Source of the DNA: Syntrophaceae bacterium UBA2251 | GTDB lineage: Bacteria; Desulfobacterota; Syntrophia; Syntrophales; UBA2251 | Length of the DNA: 31,208 bases | Assembly: GCA_002347815.1 (NCBI GenBank) | Contig: DDXV01000001.1 | Span: 32,492-63,699 of the forward strand | Reading direction: 5' to 3' | In this document: positions 9,031-16,917 of the stretch, one piece after another | How the letters are laid out: the number at the start of each line of letters is the position of its first letter | Position numbering within the stretch: position 1 is the first letter of the stretch | The notes under the pieces: generated by a model | What the model was told of the DNA's origin: nothing | Database searches by the model: none | Seen by the model: the letters and a program-made list of their open reading frames with translations, nothing else | Made by a program: the position numbers and the translations under genes

Positions 9031-9072
9031 GGCCGACCTTTGACGGGGCCCGTCCGCGTATGGCTCATCCAC

Positions 9073-9148
9073 GTCCCCATCGTCTAGTGGCCTAGGACAC
9101 CGGCCTTTCACGCCGGTAACCGGGGTTCGACTCCCCGTGGGGACGCCA
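9073..9148 (+). tRNA. tRNA-Glu (anticodon UUC)
   Basis: A 76-base cloverleaf. The acceptor stem GTCCCCA pairs with TGGGGAC, the anticodon stem CCGGC/GCCGG encloses the loop CTTTCAC giving anticodon TTC, and the T-loop GGTTCGACT is present. The discriminator base is G and the 3' CCA is encoded (9146-9148). Anticodon TTC decodes GAA and GAG, so this is glutamate tRNA. No clear terminator follows within 100 bases. Confidence 0.97.
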
Positions 9149-9304
9149 ATCATAAAACCCATGCGTCAGAGAAGGTTTCCCGGCCCTTTCCCCCTTCCGA
9201 GAGATGAATTTCCAGACTGCAGACACAAAAGGGCGCCCGCCCTGCCCGATTCACCCCCTTCCCTTCCGGGTGGCCGTGTTCCGGCGCCCGCACCCCGTTT
9301 TGCC

Positions 9305-9338
9305 TTGACATCGCGGATCAGGGTGGTATGCATCATAC
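9305..9338 (+). promoter_or_regulatory. candidate promoter with overlapping inverted repeat
   Basis: TTGACA (9305-9310), a 16-base spacer and TATGCA (9327-9332) lie upstream of the cysteine-cluster membrane protein. The -10 box is embedded in the inverted repeat GTATG-CAT-CATAC (9326-9338), which could be a repressor site. This is inferred from position only. Confidence 0.5.
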
Positions 9339-9382
9339 ACCGCCGCTGCTGTGGTTCCCCCCTGTTCCCATGAGGGGAAAAC

Positions 9383-9973
9383 GTGAATGAACACCGGCAT
9401 GAAACCTCCCGCAACTCCGACACCGGCGCAGACGGCAAGGGTGGGGCGGGGAATGAATCCGTACGAGGTGACGCCATGGCGTTCAGAATGGCTCTGGCGA
9501 AGCGGAGGGGTTCCATTGAGAAATTTTCCTGGAAGGACAACCTTGCCACCCGGCTCACCCTCATCGCACTGTTCCTCTTGGGTCTCTATATCAGCGCGCA
9601 GTGGGGCCTCTGGGCCTCCGTCGCGTACGTCCTTCTATGGGTGGCATCCGATCTTGTCCTCTTTGCAGGCACGTGCCGGCGATGCGCCTATTACGGGAGG
9701 TCCTGCCCCATCCCGCTTGAAGGCTCCATCGTCTGCCGCGTAATCCCGAAAAGCGAAAAACCGTTCACGGGGTCTGCCATCTTATACGCCTCGATCGCCT
9801 ATGTGCTCCGAGTCGGACTCCCCGTCGGGGTCATCCTTCAGGACCGGCTGGTTTTTGAAGGCATCCTGTTGGGTCTGATCTTCATCCTGTTTTGGGTTTC
9901 CAATCTCCTTTTGTCGGGCTGTCCCAACTGCATCAATTACCCGTGCCCGCTGAATCCGGGCAAGGGCAAATAA
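9383..9973 (+). CDS. uncharacterised four-helix membrane protein with two cysteine clusters
   Basis: A 196-residue protein of unrecognised family. After a polar N-terminus and a basic stretch, it shows two adjacent helices (about residues 55-95), a first cysteine cluster CRRCAYYGRSC about 98-108 with a further Cys about 118, two more helices (about 130-180), and a second cluster CPNCINYPC near the C-terminus. By the positive-inside rule both clusters face the same side as the basic N-terminus, probably the cytoplasm; they could bind a metal or an Fe-S cluster (inference). The start is ambiguous: GTG at 9383 has GAGGGG upstream, while ATG at 9476 has GAGGTG and would remove 31 low-complexity residues. 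It converges on ygbA with a 34-base gap. Confidence 0.75.
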   Translation: MNEHRHETSRNSDTGADGKGGAGNESVRGDAMAFRMALAKRRGSIEKFSWKDNLATRLTLIALFLLGLYISAQWGLWASVAYVLLWVASDLVLFAGTCRRCAYYGRSCPIPLEGSIVCRVIPKSEKPFTGSAILYASIAYVLRVGLPVGVILQDRLVFEGILLGLIFILFWVSNLLLSGCPNCINYPCPLNPGKGK

Positions 9974-10007
9974 GCCCATCGCCGGGTCGAGGACGTCCCG
10001 GAGCAGG

Positions 10008-10334
10008 CTATCCTGTCGCACGGGGCCTCCCGGGGCCTCTTCGCGCGTCCACAAAGTGCCTCGCCGTGAGAATCGGGTGCGCCAGCATCATCCTGGGGCC
10101 GGCGAATCTCATGACCTCTCTGATGGCCGCCTTCATCTTCGGCTTGTAGCAGTGGACCCGGCACTGAAGGCATGCGGGCTTGTCCTCCCCGAACGGGCAT
10201 TTGAGGGATCTCTCACGGGCATAGGCATAGAGCTCCTGACAGCGTTTGCAGCGTTCATCCCGGCCGTGATGATGCCGGCAGTATAAATCGATCATGATGC
10301 CGACCGTCCTGATTTCCCGTTCCGTTCGCTTCAT
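10008..10334 (-). CDS. ygbA: YgbA family protein (nitrous oxide-stimulated promoter family)
   Basis: A 108-residue, Cys/His-rich cytosolic protein of the YgbA_NO family. Family marks include YCRHHHG at residues 18-24, C29-x2-C32, KCPF with C46, C55-x2-C58 and HCY with C62, then a basic KMKAAIREVMRFAGPRM block at about 66-82. In E. coli ygbA belongs to the NsrR (nitric oxide) regulon and its biochemical role is not settled. The Cys/His pattern suggests metal or Fe-S binding, which is inference. The start is the ATG at 10334, with GAGGACGG upstream; a TTG directly before it is less likely. It is divergent from the NrpR-type gene, with a 209-base gap measured to the preferred nrpR start. Confidence 0.85.
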   Translation of the reverse strand: MKRTEREIRTVGIMIDLYCRHHHGRDERCKRCQELYAYARERSLKCPFGEDKPACLQCRVHCYKPKMKAAIREVMRFAGPRMMLAHPILTARHFVDARRGPGRPRATG

Positions 10335-10488
10335 CAATCCGTCCTCGTCACGGCCGGATCGGCCGCCTTCACCAGGATCGTTTTTTCGTCCTGTTGGATG
10401 CCCCGATGGGGAGCTTTTCGGTCAGTTTAATCTATAAAAGCAAGAAATTCAAGCACATCCCTGCATCGCCGGGCGCCCCCTTTTTCGC

Positions 10489-10517
10489 TTGACAGACCGG
10501 TTTCAGCATGTTAGGGC
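10489..10517 (+). promoter_or_regulatory. candidate promoter of the NrpR-type gene
   Basis: A perfect TTGACA (10489-10494) is followed after 17 bases by a weak -10 (TAGGGC, 10512-10517). If it is used, transcription starts near 10524, which excludes the ATG at 10508 and favours 10544 as translation start. Confidence 0.4.
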
Positions 10518-10521
10518 ATAC

Positions 10522-10542
10522 GGCAAAAGATTACCGTTTGCC
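10522..10542 (+). promoter_or_regulatory. inverted repeat just before the NrpR-type start, possible operator
   Basis: GGCAAA (10522-10527) and TTTGCC (10537-10542) form a 6-bp inverted repeat with a 9-base spacer. It ends one base before the ATG at 10544 and lies at the expected transcription start. This could be an autoregulatory operator or an mRNA hairpin. It does not match the GGAA-N6-TTCC operator of methanogen NrpR. Confidence 0.3.
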
Positions 10543-10543
10543 T

Positions 10544-11575
10544 ATGAACCCATTATCGAACAGCGAAGACGTCGAGCGCAAAATCCTCCTCATCCTCCGC
10601 ATTCTCAAGGAGTCCCCGGACCCGATGGGGGCCCGCCTCATTGCGCGGCGCATGCAGGATTTCGGCGTCCTGCTGAGCGAGCGGGCCGTCCGGTATCACC
10701 TCAAGCTCATGGATGAACGGGGCCTCACCCGCCTTGTCGGGCGACGCGACGGGCGGCTGATCACGGAGATGGGCATCGATGAAACTGCCGATGCCCGCGT
10801 CCGGGACAAGATCGGTCTGGCCATCTCCCGGATCGAATCGCTGGCCTACCGGACGACGTTCAACCCCCAGACCATGAACGGCGTCCTGCCCGTGAATGTC
10901 TCCTTTTTCCCCCGGTCCCAGTTCGATACGGCCCTGGCCGCCATGGCGCCGGCCTTCAGACGCGGCCTCGCGGTCAGCGACCTCGTGGCCGTCGCCGACG
11001 AGGGGCAGCGGCTGGGCGAGGTGCGGGTCCCTCCGGACCGCATCGGGTTCGCTACGGTCTGCAGCATCGTCGTCAACGGCGTGCTCCTGAAAAGCGGCAT
11101 CCCGATGGACTCCAAGTTCGGGGGCATCCTCCAGGTCAAGAATGGCCAGGCCATGCGGTTCGTGGAGCTGATCTACTACTCCGGTTCGTCCCTCGATCCC
11201 TCGGAGGTTTTCATCCTGGGCCGGATGACCTCCGTAAAGCGGGTCATCGAGACGGGCGAGGGAAAGATCCTGGCCAACTTCCGGGAGATTCCCGCGCTCA
11301 GCCGGGGGCTGGCCGAGGACATCCTCCTGAAACTCAAGCGGGCCGGGATTCGGGGCGACCTGTCACTCGGGGAGATGAGCGAACCCGTGGGCCAGACGCC
11401 CGTCGATGTCAACAAGGTAGGCATTATCCTGGTCGGCGGCCTGAACCCCGTCGCCTGCGCCCACGAAGACGGGCTGATGACGGAAAACCGGGCCATGTCC
11501 ACCGTGCTGAACTTCAACGATCTTCAGAATTTCTGGCACCTGATGGACCAGCGGAACATCAAATACGACGGATGA
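10544..11575 (+). CDS. nrpR: NrpR-type transcriptional regulator (winged helix + NRD/DUF128 domain)
   Basis: A 343-residue regulator. The first ~70 residues are a winged helix (VERKILLILRILKES, then LLSERAVRYHLKLMDERGL), the HTH type at the N-terminus of NrpR. The remainder is one NRD (DUF128) effector domain, with segments such as FATVCSIVVNGVLLKSGIP, SKFGGILQVKNG, LIYYSGSSLDPSEVFI and a C-terminal GIILVGGLNPVACAHEDG. In methanogenic archaea NrpR represses nitrogen-assimilation genes and is released by 2-oxoglutarate. Here it sits 64 bases before glutamate dehydrogenase, whose substrate is 2-oxoglutarate, so control of that gene is a strong inference. ATG 10544 is preferred over ATG 10508 from promoter position; neither has a good Shine-Dalgarno. 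No signal peptide. Confidence 0.88.
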   Translation: MNPLSNSEDVERKILLILRILKESPDPMGARLIARRMQDFGVLLSERAVRYHLKLMDERGLTRLVGRRDGRLITEMGIDETADARVRDKIGLAISRIESLAYRTTFNPQTMNGVLPVNVSFFPRSQFDTALAAMAPAFRRGLAVSDLVAVADEGQRLGEVRVPPDRIGFATVCSIVVNGVLLKSGIPMDSKFGGILQVKNGQAMRFVELIYYSGSSLDPSEVFILGRMTSVKRVIETGEGKILANFREIPALSRGLAEDILLKLKRAGIRGDLSLGEMSEPVGQTPVDVNKVGIILVGGLNPVACAHEDGLMTENRAMSTVLNFNDLQNFWHLMDQRNIKYDG

Positions 11576-11639
11576 GACGGATCGTCCCGGCACCGCGGCG
11601 ATTCGAAAATTTAATTCATTTTTTGAGGAGGAACAGTGT

Positions 11640-12887
11640 ATGGCAGAATTGAATCCCTTTGCAGTGGCGCAGAAGCAGTTGGACCAGTGCGCCAAGATCC
11701 TGAACCTGGACCCCGGCATCCAGGCCATGCTCCGGGTCCCCGTCCGTGAATTGCACGTCTCCCTGCCGGTCCGCATGGACGACGGCACGGTGAAGGTCTT
11801 TCAGGGGTTCCGCGTCCAGTACAACGACGCCAAAGGCCCGACGAAGGGCGGCATCCGGTTTCACCCGGACGAAACCATCGACACCGTCAAGGCGCTCGCC
11901 GCCTGGATGACCTGGAAATGCTCCCTCGTCGATCTGCCGCTGGGCGGCGGCAAGGGCGGCGTCATCTGCAACCCGAAGGAGATGTCCCAGGGCGAACTGG
12001 AGCGCCTGAGCCGCACCTATATCGACCAGGTCTGGCGGATCATCGGCCCGGAAAACGACGTGCCCGCTCCGGATGTGTACACCAATCCCCAGATCATGGC
12101 CTGGATGATGGATGAATACTCCAAACTCTGCGGCAAGAACCAGTTCGGCGTGATCACGGGCAAGCCCTTGGCGCTCGGCGGATCCGCCGGCCGCGGCGAC
12201 GCCACCGCCCGGGGCGGACTGTTCACCGTGCGCGAGGCCGCCAAGGTCCTGGGGATCGACCTCTCCAAGGCGACCATCGCCGTCCAGGGCTACGGCAACG
12301 CCGGGTATTACGCCGCCTGCCTCGCCCAGTCCATGTTCGGCTCCAAGATCGTGGCGGTCAGCGACTCCAAGGGCGGCATCTGCTGCGACGGCGGATTCGA
12401 CCCGGTGGCCGTGGGCGAGCACAAGGCCCAGACCTCGAGCGTCTGCAGCTTCCCCGAAACGGACGCCATCTCCAACGAAGCGCTCCTGGAAATGGACGTG
12501 GACATCCTCTTCCCCTCCGCCCTGGAGAACGTCATCACCGAGGCCAACGCCCCCAAGATCAAGGCGAAGATCATCGCCGAGCTGGCCAACGGACCGACGA
12601 CGCCGGAGGCCGACGAGATCCTCCACAAGAACGGCGTCCATGTCATTCCGGACTTCCTGTGCAACGCCGGAGGCGTGACCGTCTCCTACTTCGAAATGGT
12701 CCAGAATTTCTACATGTACTACTGGGACGAGGAGGAAGTGCACAAGCGTCTGGACAAGAAGATGACCGCCGCGTATCACAAGGTCCACGCGACGTCGAAG
12801 AAGTACAACATCAACATGCGTCAGGCGGCGTACGTCGTCGCGGTCGAGCGTGTGGTGGAGGCCATGAAGCTCCGCGGCTGGGTCTGA
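11640..12887 (+). CDS. gdhA: glutamate dehydrogenase (Glu/Leu/Phe/Val dehydrogenase family)
   Basis: A 415-residue enzyme, the usual length of hexameric archaeal/Gram-positive-type GDH. It interconverts glutamate with 2-oxoglutarate and ammonium using NAD(P). The catalytic block LPLGGGKGG has Lys at residue 105, the substrate-binding KGPTKGGIRFHP is at about 65-76, VPAPDVYTN at about 141-149, and the Rossmann glycine motif GYGNAG at about 220-225. Cofactor preference cannot be assigned safely. The start at 11640 has a strong GAGGAGG site 8 bases upstream. The 64 bases to the NrpR-type gene include an AT-rich patch (about 11600-11623), so both read-through and a private promoter are possible. 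A strong terminator follows at 12925. Confidence 0.95.
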   Translation: MAELNPFAVAQKQLDQCAKILNLDPGIQAMLRVPVRELHVSLPVRMDDGTVKVFQGFRVQYNDAKGPTKGGIRFHPDETIDTVKALAAWMTWKCSLVDLPLGGGKGGVICNPKEMSQGELERLSRTYIDQVWRIIGPENDVPAPDVYTNPQIMAWMMDEYSKLCGKNQFGVITGKPLALGGSAGRGDATARGGLFTVREAAKVLGIDLSKATIAVQGYGNAGYYAACLAQSMFGSKIVAVSDSKGGICCDGGFDPVAVGEHKAQTSSVCSFPETDAISNEALLEMDVDILFPSALENVITEANAPKIKAKIIAELANGPTTPEADEILHKNGVHVIPDFLCNAGGVTVSYFEMVQNFYMYYWDEEEVHKRLDKKMTAAYHKVHATSKKYNINMRQAAYVVAVERVVEAMKLRGWV

Positions 12888-12924
12888 AAACCGCCGCCGG
12901 GTCGAGTGATCGGCATCTCATCCC

Positions 12925-12953
12925 AAGGGGGGACGGACCATCCCCCCTTTTTT
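12925..12953 (+). terminator. Rho-independent terminator after gdhA
   Basis: AAGGGGGGA (12925-12933), a 7-base loop and TCCCCCCTT (12941-12949) form a 9-bp stem, which runs into a TTTTTT tract (12948-12953). It closes the nrpR-gdhA unit. Confidence 0.9.
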
Positions 12954-13058
12954 CGTGCCGTGAGATCTTTGAGAACCGGGATTAGTCCGGGATTGAAGGG
13001 TTCGCGTGCCCGACGGGATCGAGCCGCGGACGGTCCCGGCGCCCGGCGGGATTTGCGC

Positions 13059-13086
13059 TTGACGCCCCGGACGGAAACGGTGTAAC
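13059..13086 (+). promoter_or_regulatory. candidate promoter of the M16C protease
   Basis: TTGACG (13059-13064), a 16-base spacer and TGTAAC (13081-13086) give 5/6 and 4/6 consensus matches. The leader to the start at 13225 is about 130 bases. Confidence 0.4.
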
Positions 13087-13224
13087 CCAGACCCATCAAC
13101 CGGCGGCTCCCCGTCCCCGGCAAAGGGTCGCGCCCGACGCGTCGGTCCCGGGCCGCATCAACGGCCGGAGCACCCGGGGCGGCAACGTCCCGGGGCGCGG
13201 GCACCCCCGCAAGCGAGGCAACAC

Positions 13225-16194
13225 ATGTCCCCAGTCTGTCCAGAATCCCCCCTCAAAGCGGGAGACGTCCGTCACGGGTTTCTCGTCCAGCGGATCGAAG
13301 CCATCCCGGACCTCTGCGTCACCGCCTGCGATCTCGTCCACGAGGCCACCGGCGCCCAGGTTGTCCACCTCCAGGCCCACGACCGGGAAAACCTCTTCGC
13401 GATCGGTTTCCGAACCCCGCCCTCCGATTCCACGGGGCTCCCCCACATCCTGGAGCACTCGGTTCTGGCCGGCTCCGAGCGCTACCCGGTGAAGGACGCC
13501 TTCAACGAACTCCTGCGCGGCACGCTGCAGACGTTTCTCAATGCCTTCACGTATCCGGACAAGACGGTCTATCCCGTCGCCAGCCAGACCCGGCAGGACT
13601 TCTACAACCTGGCCCGTGTATACGTCGATCTCACCCTCCGTCCCCGGCTGCGGCGGGAGACCTTCCTGCAGGAGGGGCACCACCTGGAATTCACCGTGCC
13701 GGGCGACATCGCGAGCGACCTGACCGTCTCGGGGGTGGTCTACAATGAAATGAAGGGGGCCTATTCATCGCCGGACGCCCTGATGGTCAAGGCCATCCAG
13801 GAGTCGCTCTTCCCGCAGACGCCCTACGCCTGCGATTCCGGAGGGGACCCGGACGTCATCCCCGCGCTGACCTACGAGGCCTTCCAGGCCTTTCACCGGA
13901 CGTATTATTCGCCCTCCAACGCCCGTATCTTCCTCTATGGAGATATCCCCACGGAGGATCATCTGGTCTTTCTCGCCGAGATGCTGGACGGGTTCACGCG
14001 CGTGTCGGTCGATTCCGGCATCCCCGCGCAGCCCCGCTGGGAGAAGCCCGTCGCCGTCAGCGGCGCCTACCCCATCGCCCGCGACGAATCCGCCTCCGGA
14101 AAGGGCGTCGTGAACGTGGCCTGGATGCTGGCGGAGAATCTCGACGGAGAGACGGTGACCCTCCTGGAAATCGCCGCGGGCGCCCTCGTGGGCAGCGCCG
14201 CGGGACCCCTCCGCAAGGCCCTGATCGATTCCGGTCTCGGCGAGGATCTCTCGTCGGCCACGGGGATGGAACGGGACTTGCGGCAGGTCGCCTTTGCCGT
14301 CGGTCTCCGGGGCACGGACGCCGACCGGGCCGACCGGATCGAGGCGCTGATCCTCGCCACCCTCGAACGCGTGGCCCGCGAGGGCTTCGAGCGCGACCTC
14401 ATCGAAGGCGCCCTCCATCAGGTGGAATTTCACGGCCGGGAGATCGTCCGCGGCGCCTACCCCTACGGCATCGTCCTGATGGGGAGGGCCTATCACACCT
14501 GGCTGTACGACGGCGATCCCTTCGCCGGCCTCAACTTCCCCCGCATCATCGGGCGCATCCGGGAACAATGGTCGGGCCGGCCGACCCTCTTCCAGGACAT
14601 CGTCCGGCAGTGGCTCATCGCGAATCCCCACCGGGTCCTGTCCGTCATGGCGCCGGACCCGGACGATCTCCCCCGCCGGGAGGCGGCCTTCCGGGAACGG
14701 ATGGCCCGCCTCAAGGCGTCCCTGCCGGTCGCGCGGCTGGAGGAGATCCGGACCGAGGTCGAGGCGCTCCGGGAATATCAGGCCGAGCCGGATTCTCCGG
14801 AGGCCCTGTCCACGCTGCCGAAGCTGGGGCTCAAAGACATCCCGCGCGAGGTGGAAACCGTTCCCACGCAGAAAACGGCGATCGCCGACATTCCCGCCCT
14901 GCGGCACGAATTGTTCACCAACGGCATCGCCTATCTGGACTTGGCCTTCGACCTTTCACACATCCCCGAGGCGCTCCATCCCTGGCTGCCGCTCCTCGGC
15001 AAGTGCACGACGCACATGGGGGCGGCCGGACACGACTATGCGGACATGGCCCGGCGGATCGCCCTGAAGACGGGGGGGCTCGGCTATGGCCTGCAGGCGG
15101 GGCTCGTGGCGGACGGCCGGGGCCACTGGCAGAAGATGACGTTTCACGTCAAGGCCCTGCACCGCAACATCGAGGAGGCCGTCTCGATCCTGATCGACCT
15201 GCTGTCGGCCGGCGATCTGGACGACGCCTCGCGGCTGAAGGACCTGATCGCCGAGCGGAAAAACGGCCTCCAGGCTTCCGTCATCCCCTCCGGCCACATC
15301 TTCGCCCGCCGGGCGGCGGGTGCGGCGCTCTCCCTGCCGGCCTACCGGGACGAGCAGTGGCACGGGCGAACGCAACTCAAGTTTCTGCATGCACGGGCGG
15401 AAGACGGGAACGCCGATCCGGCTGTGCCCCGGGAAACCCTGCACACGCTCAGATCGATGATCTTCCGTCGCGCGGGTCTGACCCTCAATCTGACCGCCGA
15501 CGCAGCGGGTCTGGAAGGCCTCACGGCGGCCCTGGCGCCCCGGCTCGGCGCCCTCCCGGGGGGGGAAGACGCGGCGCCCGCCGCACCCGTCCTGCCGTCG
15601 CCGCATCATCCGGGCATCTCGATCGCCGCGCAGGTCTGCTATGTGGCCAAGCTCCTCCCCGCCCCCGCCTATGACGATCCCCTGACCGCCGCCCTGATGG
15701 TCGCCGCCCGGCACCTCGCCGGCGGTTATCTCTACAAGCATGTCCGGCTCCAGGGCGGGGCCTACGGAGGCCTGTCCGCCTATGATCCCCTGGCCGGCGT
15801 GTTTGCCTTTCTTTCCTACCGGGACCCCCATATCGTCCAGACCCTCGCGGCCTATACGGGCGCCGTGAAAACCCTGATCGACGCACCGGTCCCGGCCGGG
15901 GAACTGACCAAGGCCATCATCGGCGCCATCGGCGCCTTGGACCGGCCCCTGGACCCGTCCGGACGCGGCCAGGTGGCCATGGTCCGGGAGTTCGTCGGAT
16001 TGACGGACGAACGGCGGCAGCGCCTGCGGAGCGCCATCCTGGAGATGACGCCGCAGGGCCTCCGTGAAGCGGTGGCGCGGTACTTCCCGGAGGCGGAGCC
16101 GCGAGCCGATGTCGCCGTCCTGGCGCCGGAGGATCGCCTCCGGCAGGCCAATCAGACCCTCGGAAACCCGCTGGTGCTGGAGACGCTGGTCTGA
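13225..16194 (+). CDS. M16C zinc metalloprotease (presequence protease/insulinase-like)
   Basis: A 989-residue peptidase of the pitrilysin/insulinase superfamily, similar in size and order to mitochondrial/chloroplast presequence protease and its bacterial relatives. The inverted zinc motif HxxEH is HILEH, with His74, Glu77 and His78, and the distal zinc ligand is Glu175 in VVYNEMKG. An M16C-associated region follows (about 460-720) and then the inactive C-terminal M16 half. Such enzymes enclose and degrade peptides of a few tens of residues. No signal peptide is visible, so cytosolic peptide recycling is the likeliest role (inference). ATG 13225 has a GAGG about 8 bases upstream. It appears monocistronic. 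Confidence 0.95.
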   Translation: MSPVCPESPLKAGDVRHGFLVQRIEAIPDLCVTACDLVHEATGAQVVHLQAHDRENLFAIGFRTPPSDSTGLPHILEHSVLAGSERYPVKDAFNELLRGTLQTFLNAFTYPDKTVYPVASQTRQDFYNLARVYVDLTLRPRLRRETFLQEGHHLEFTVPGDIASDLTVSGVVYNEMKGAYSSPDALMVKAIQESLFPQTPYACDSGGDPDVIPALTYEAFQAFHRTYYSPSNARIFLYGDIPTEDHLVFLAEMLDGFTRVSVDSGIPAQPRWEKPVAVSGAYPIARDESASGKGVVNVAWMLAENLDGETVTLLEIAAGALVGSAAGPLRKALIDSGLGEDLSSATGMERDLRQVAFAVGLRGTDADRADRIEALILATLERVAREGFERDLIEGALHQVEFHGREIVRGAYPYGIVLMGRAYHTWLYDGDPFAGLNFPRIIGRIREQWSGRPTLFQDIVRQWLIANPHRVLSVMAPDPDDLPRREAAFRERMARLKASLPVARLEEIRTEVEALREYQAEPDSPEALSTLPKLGLKDIPREVETVPTQKTAIADIPALRHELFTNGIAYLDLAFDLSHIPEALHPWLPLLGKCTTHMGAAGHDYADMARRIALKTGGLGYGLQAGLVADGRGHWQKMTFHVKALHRNIEEAVSILIDLLSAGDLDDASRLKDLIAERKNGLQASVIPSGHIFARRAAGAALSLPAYRDEQWHGRTQLKFLHARAEDGNADPAVPRETLHTLRSMIFRRAGLTLNLTADAAGLEGLTAALAPRLGALPGGEDAAPAAPVLPSPHHPGISIAAQVCYVAKLLPAPAYDDPLTAALMVAARHLAGGYLYKHVRLQGGAYGGLSAYDPLAGVFAFLSYRDPHIVQTLAAYTGAVKTLIDAPVPAGELTKAIIGAIGALDRPLDPSGRGQVAMVREFVGLTDERRQRLRSAILEMTPQGLREAVARYFPEAEPRADVAVLAPEDRLRQANQTLGNPLVLETLV

Positions 16195-16281
16195 CGGAGC
16201 GTGGGGGGGCAACGGGCGTTTCCGGACGGGGCGGGAGACGGACGGAACCGACCCGGCGGGGCGGGGAAGGGCTCGCCCGGA

Positions 16282-16374
16282 CTACTCCGTCCGGTAATAG
16301 ACCAGACCGACCATCGCCAGAAAGGCGATCACGAGGCCGAATCCGAAATAGGTGAAGGTAAAGGTGGGGACCAA
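16282..16374 (-). CDS. possible 30-residue single-helix membrane peptide
   Basis: A short minus-strand frame starting at TTG 16374 encodes a polar/aromatic N-terminus (VPTFTFTYFG), one hydrophobic helix of about 18 residues and a short charged end (YYRTE). The composition is that of a small membrane subunit rather than random antisense sequence. Support is thin: the start is TTG, the GGGG upstream is only 4 bases away, and no promoter was identified. It lies between the protease and lipoprotein genes, where nothing else is predicted. Confidence 0.25.
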   Translation of the reverse strand: MVPTFTFTYFGFGLVIAFLAMVGLVYYRTE

Positions 16375-16407
16375 TTGACCCCAGACCCGATGAGGAGGAA
16401 AACCGCC

Positions 16408-16893
16408 ATGAAGCGAACGGCAACCCCGAGCGTCCGGTTCGTCATGACCGGCCTGATCCTGCTGGCGATCGGCTGCGCCGGATGGCCGGCAGCCCAGCAG
16501 ACGGGCCGATTCGACCCGGATGAGAGCGTCACCGGGGCGTTCGAACGCTACGAAATGAACCCCGGATACGACTACTACATCAGCGGCTCCGACGCCTGCC
16601 CCAACGCGGTGCTGGGCTTGAAAAAAGGGATGTCCCTGGGCGAAACCCTCTGGAAGCCGTTTCCTGCCGATCCCGTGGCCTTCAAGGACATCATCGACCG
16701 CATGCGACTCCGGGCGCTCGATCTGCACCGCTTCCAGCACGGCTTCGTCCTCCGGGACGACGCAGGGCAGGCGATCGGCGTCTGGTACTCGCTGATTTCC
16801 GCGCGAACCCTCATCCGGCGACGGAGCGACGGCACCTTCCTGATCTACACGCCGGATCTGGACACCTACGACAAATACGAGCGGGAGGACTGA
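16408..16893 (+). CDS. small predicted lipoprotein, function unknown
   Basis: A 161-residue protein of unrecognised family. The N-terminus has basic residues, a hydrophobic stretch (VMTGLILLAIG) and a lipobox-like AIGC, so it is probably exported, lipidated at that Cys and membrane-anchored. The mature part is polar, with an YEMNPGYDYYISGSDACPNAVLGL-type opening (quoted only to about residue 75), a WKPFPADPVAFKDI segment, and a C-terminus rich in Arg, Asp and Tyr. The ATG at 16408 has a strong GAGGAGG site 9 bases upstream, which discards longer upstream in-frame starts. It converges on alaS with a 24-base gap and no clear terminator between. Confidence 0.8.
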   Translation: MKRTATPSVRFVMTGLILLAIGCAGWPAAQQTGRFDPDESVTGAFERYEMNPGYDYYISGSDACPNAVLGLKKGMSLGETLWKPFPADPVAFKDIIDRMRLRALDLHRFQHGFVLRDDAGQAIGVWYSLISARTLIRRRSDGTFLIYTPDLDTYDKYERED

Positions 16894-16917
16894 GCCGCGC
16901 CGAAGAACGGGACCCCC

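Larger units (their letters stand above)
12888..13224. other. 337-base gene-free region
   Basis: It contains the gdhA terminator (12925-12953) and a candidate promoter for the M16C protease (13059-13086). The sequence between and after is GC-rich, and no convincing short gene or structured RNA was seen. Confidence 0.7.

Noticed and set aside
9149..9304. Search for integration remnants or an attachment-site copy after tRNA-Glu
   Set aside because: No repeat of the tRNA 3' end and no integrase gene is present in the window.
10413..10441. Inverted repeat GCTTTT/AAAAGC between ygbA and the NrpR-type gene
   Set aside because: The arms are short and AT-rich with a 17-base spacer, which is easily expected by chance.
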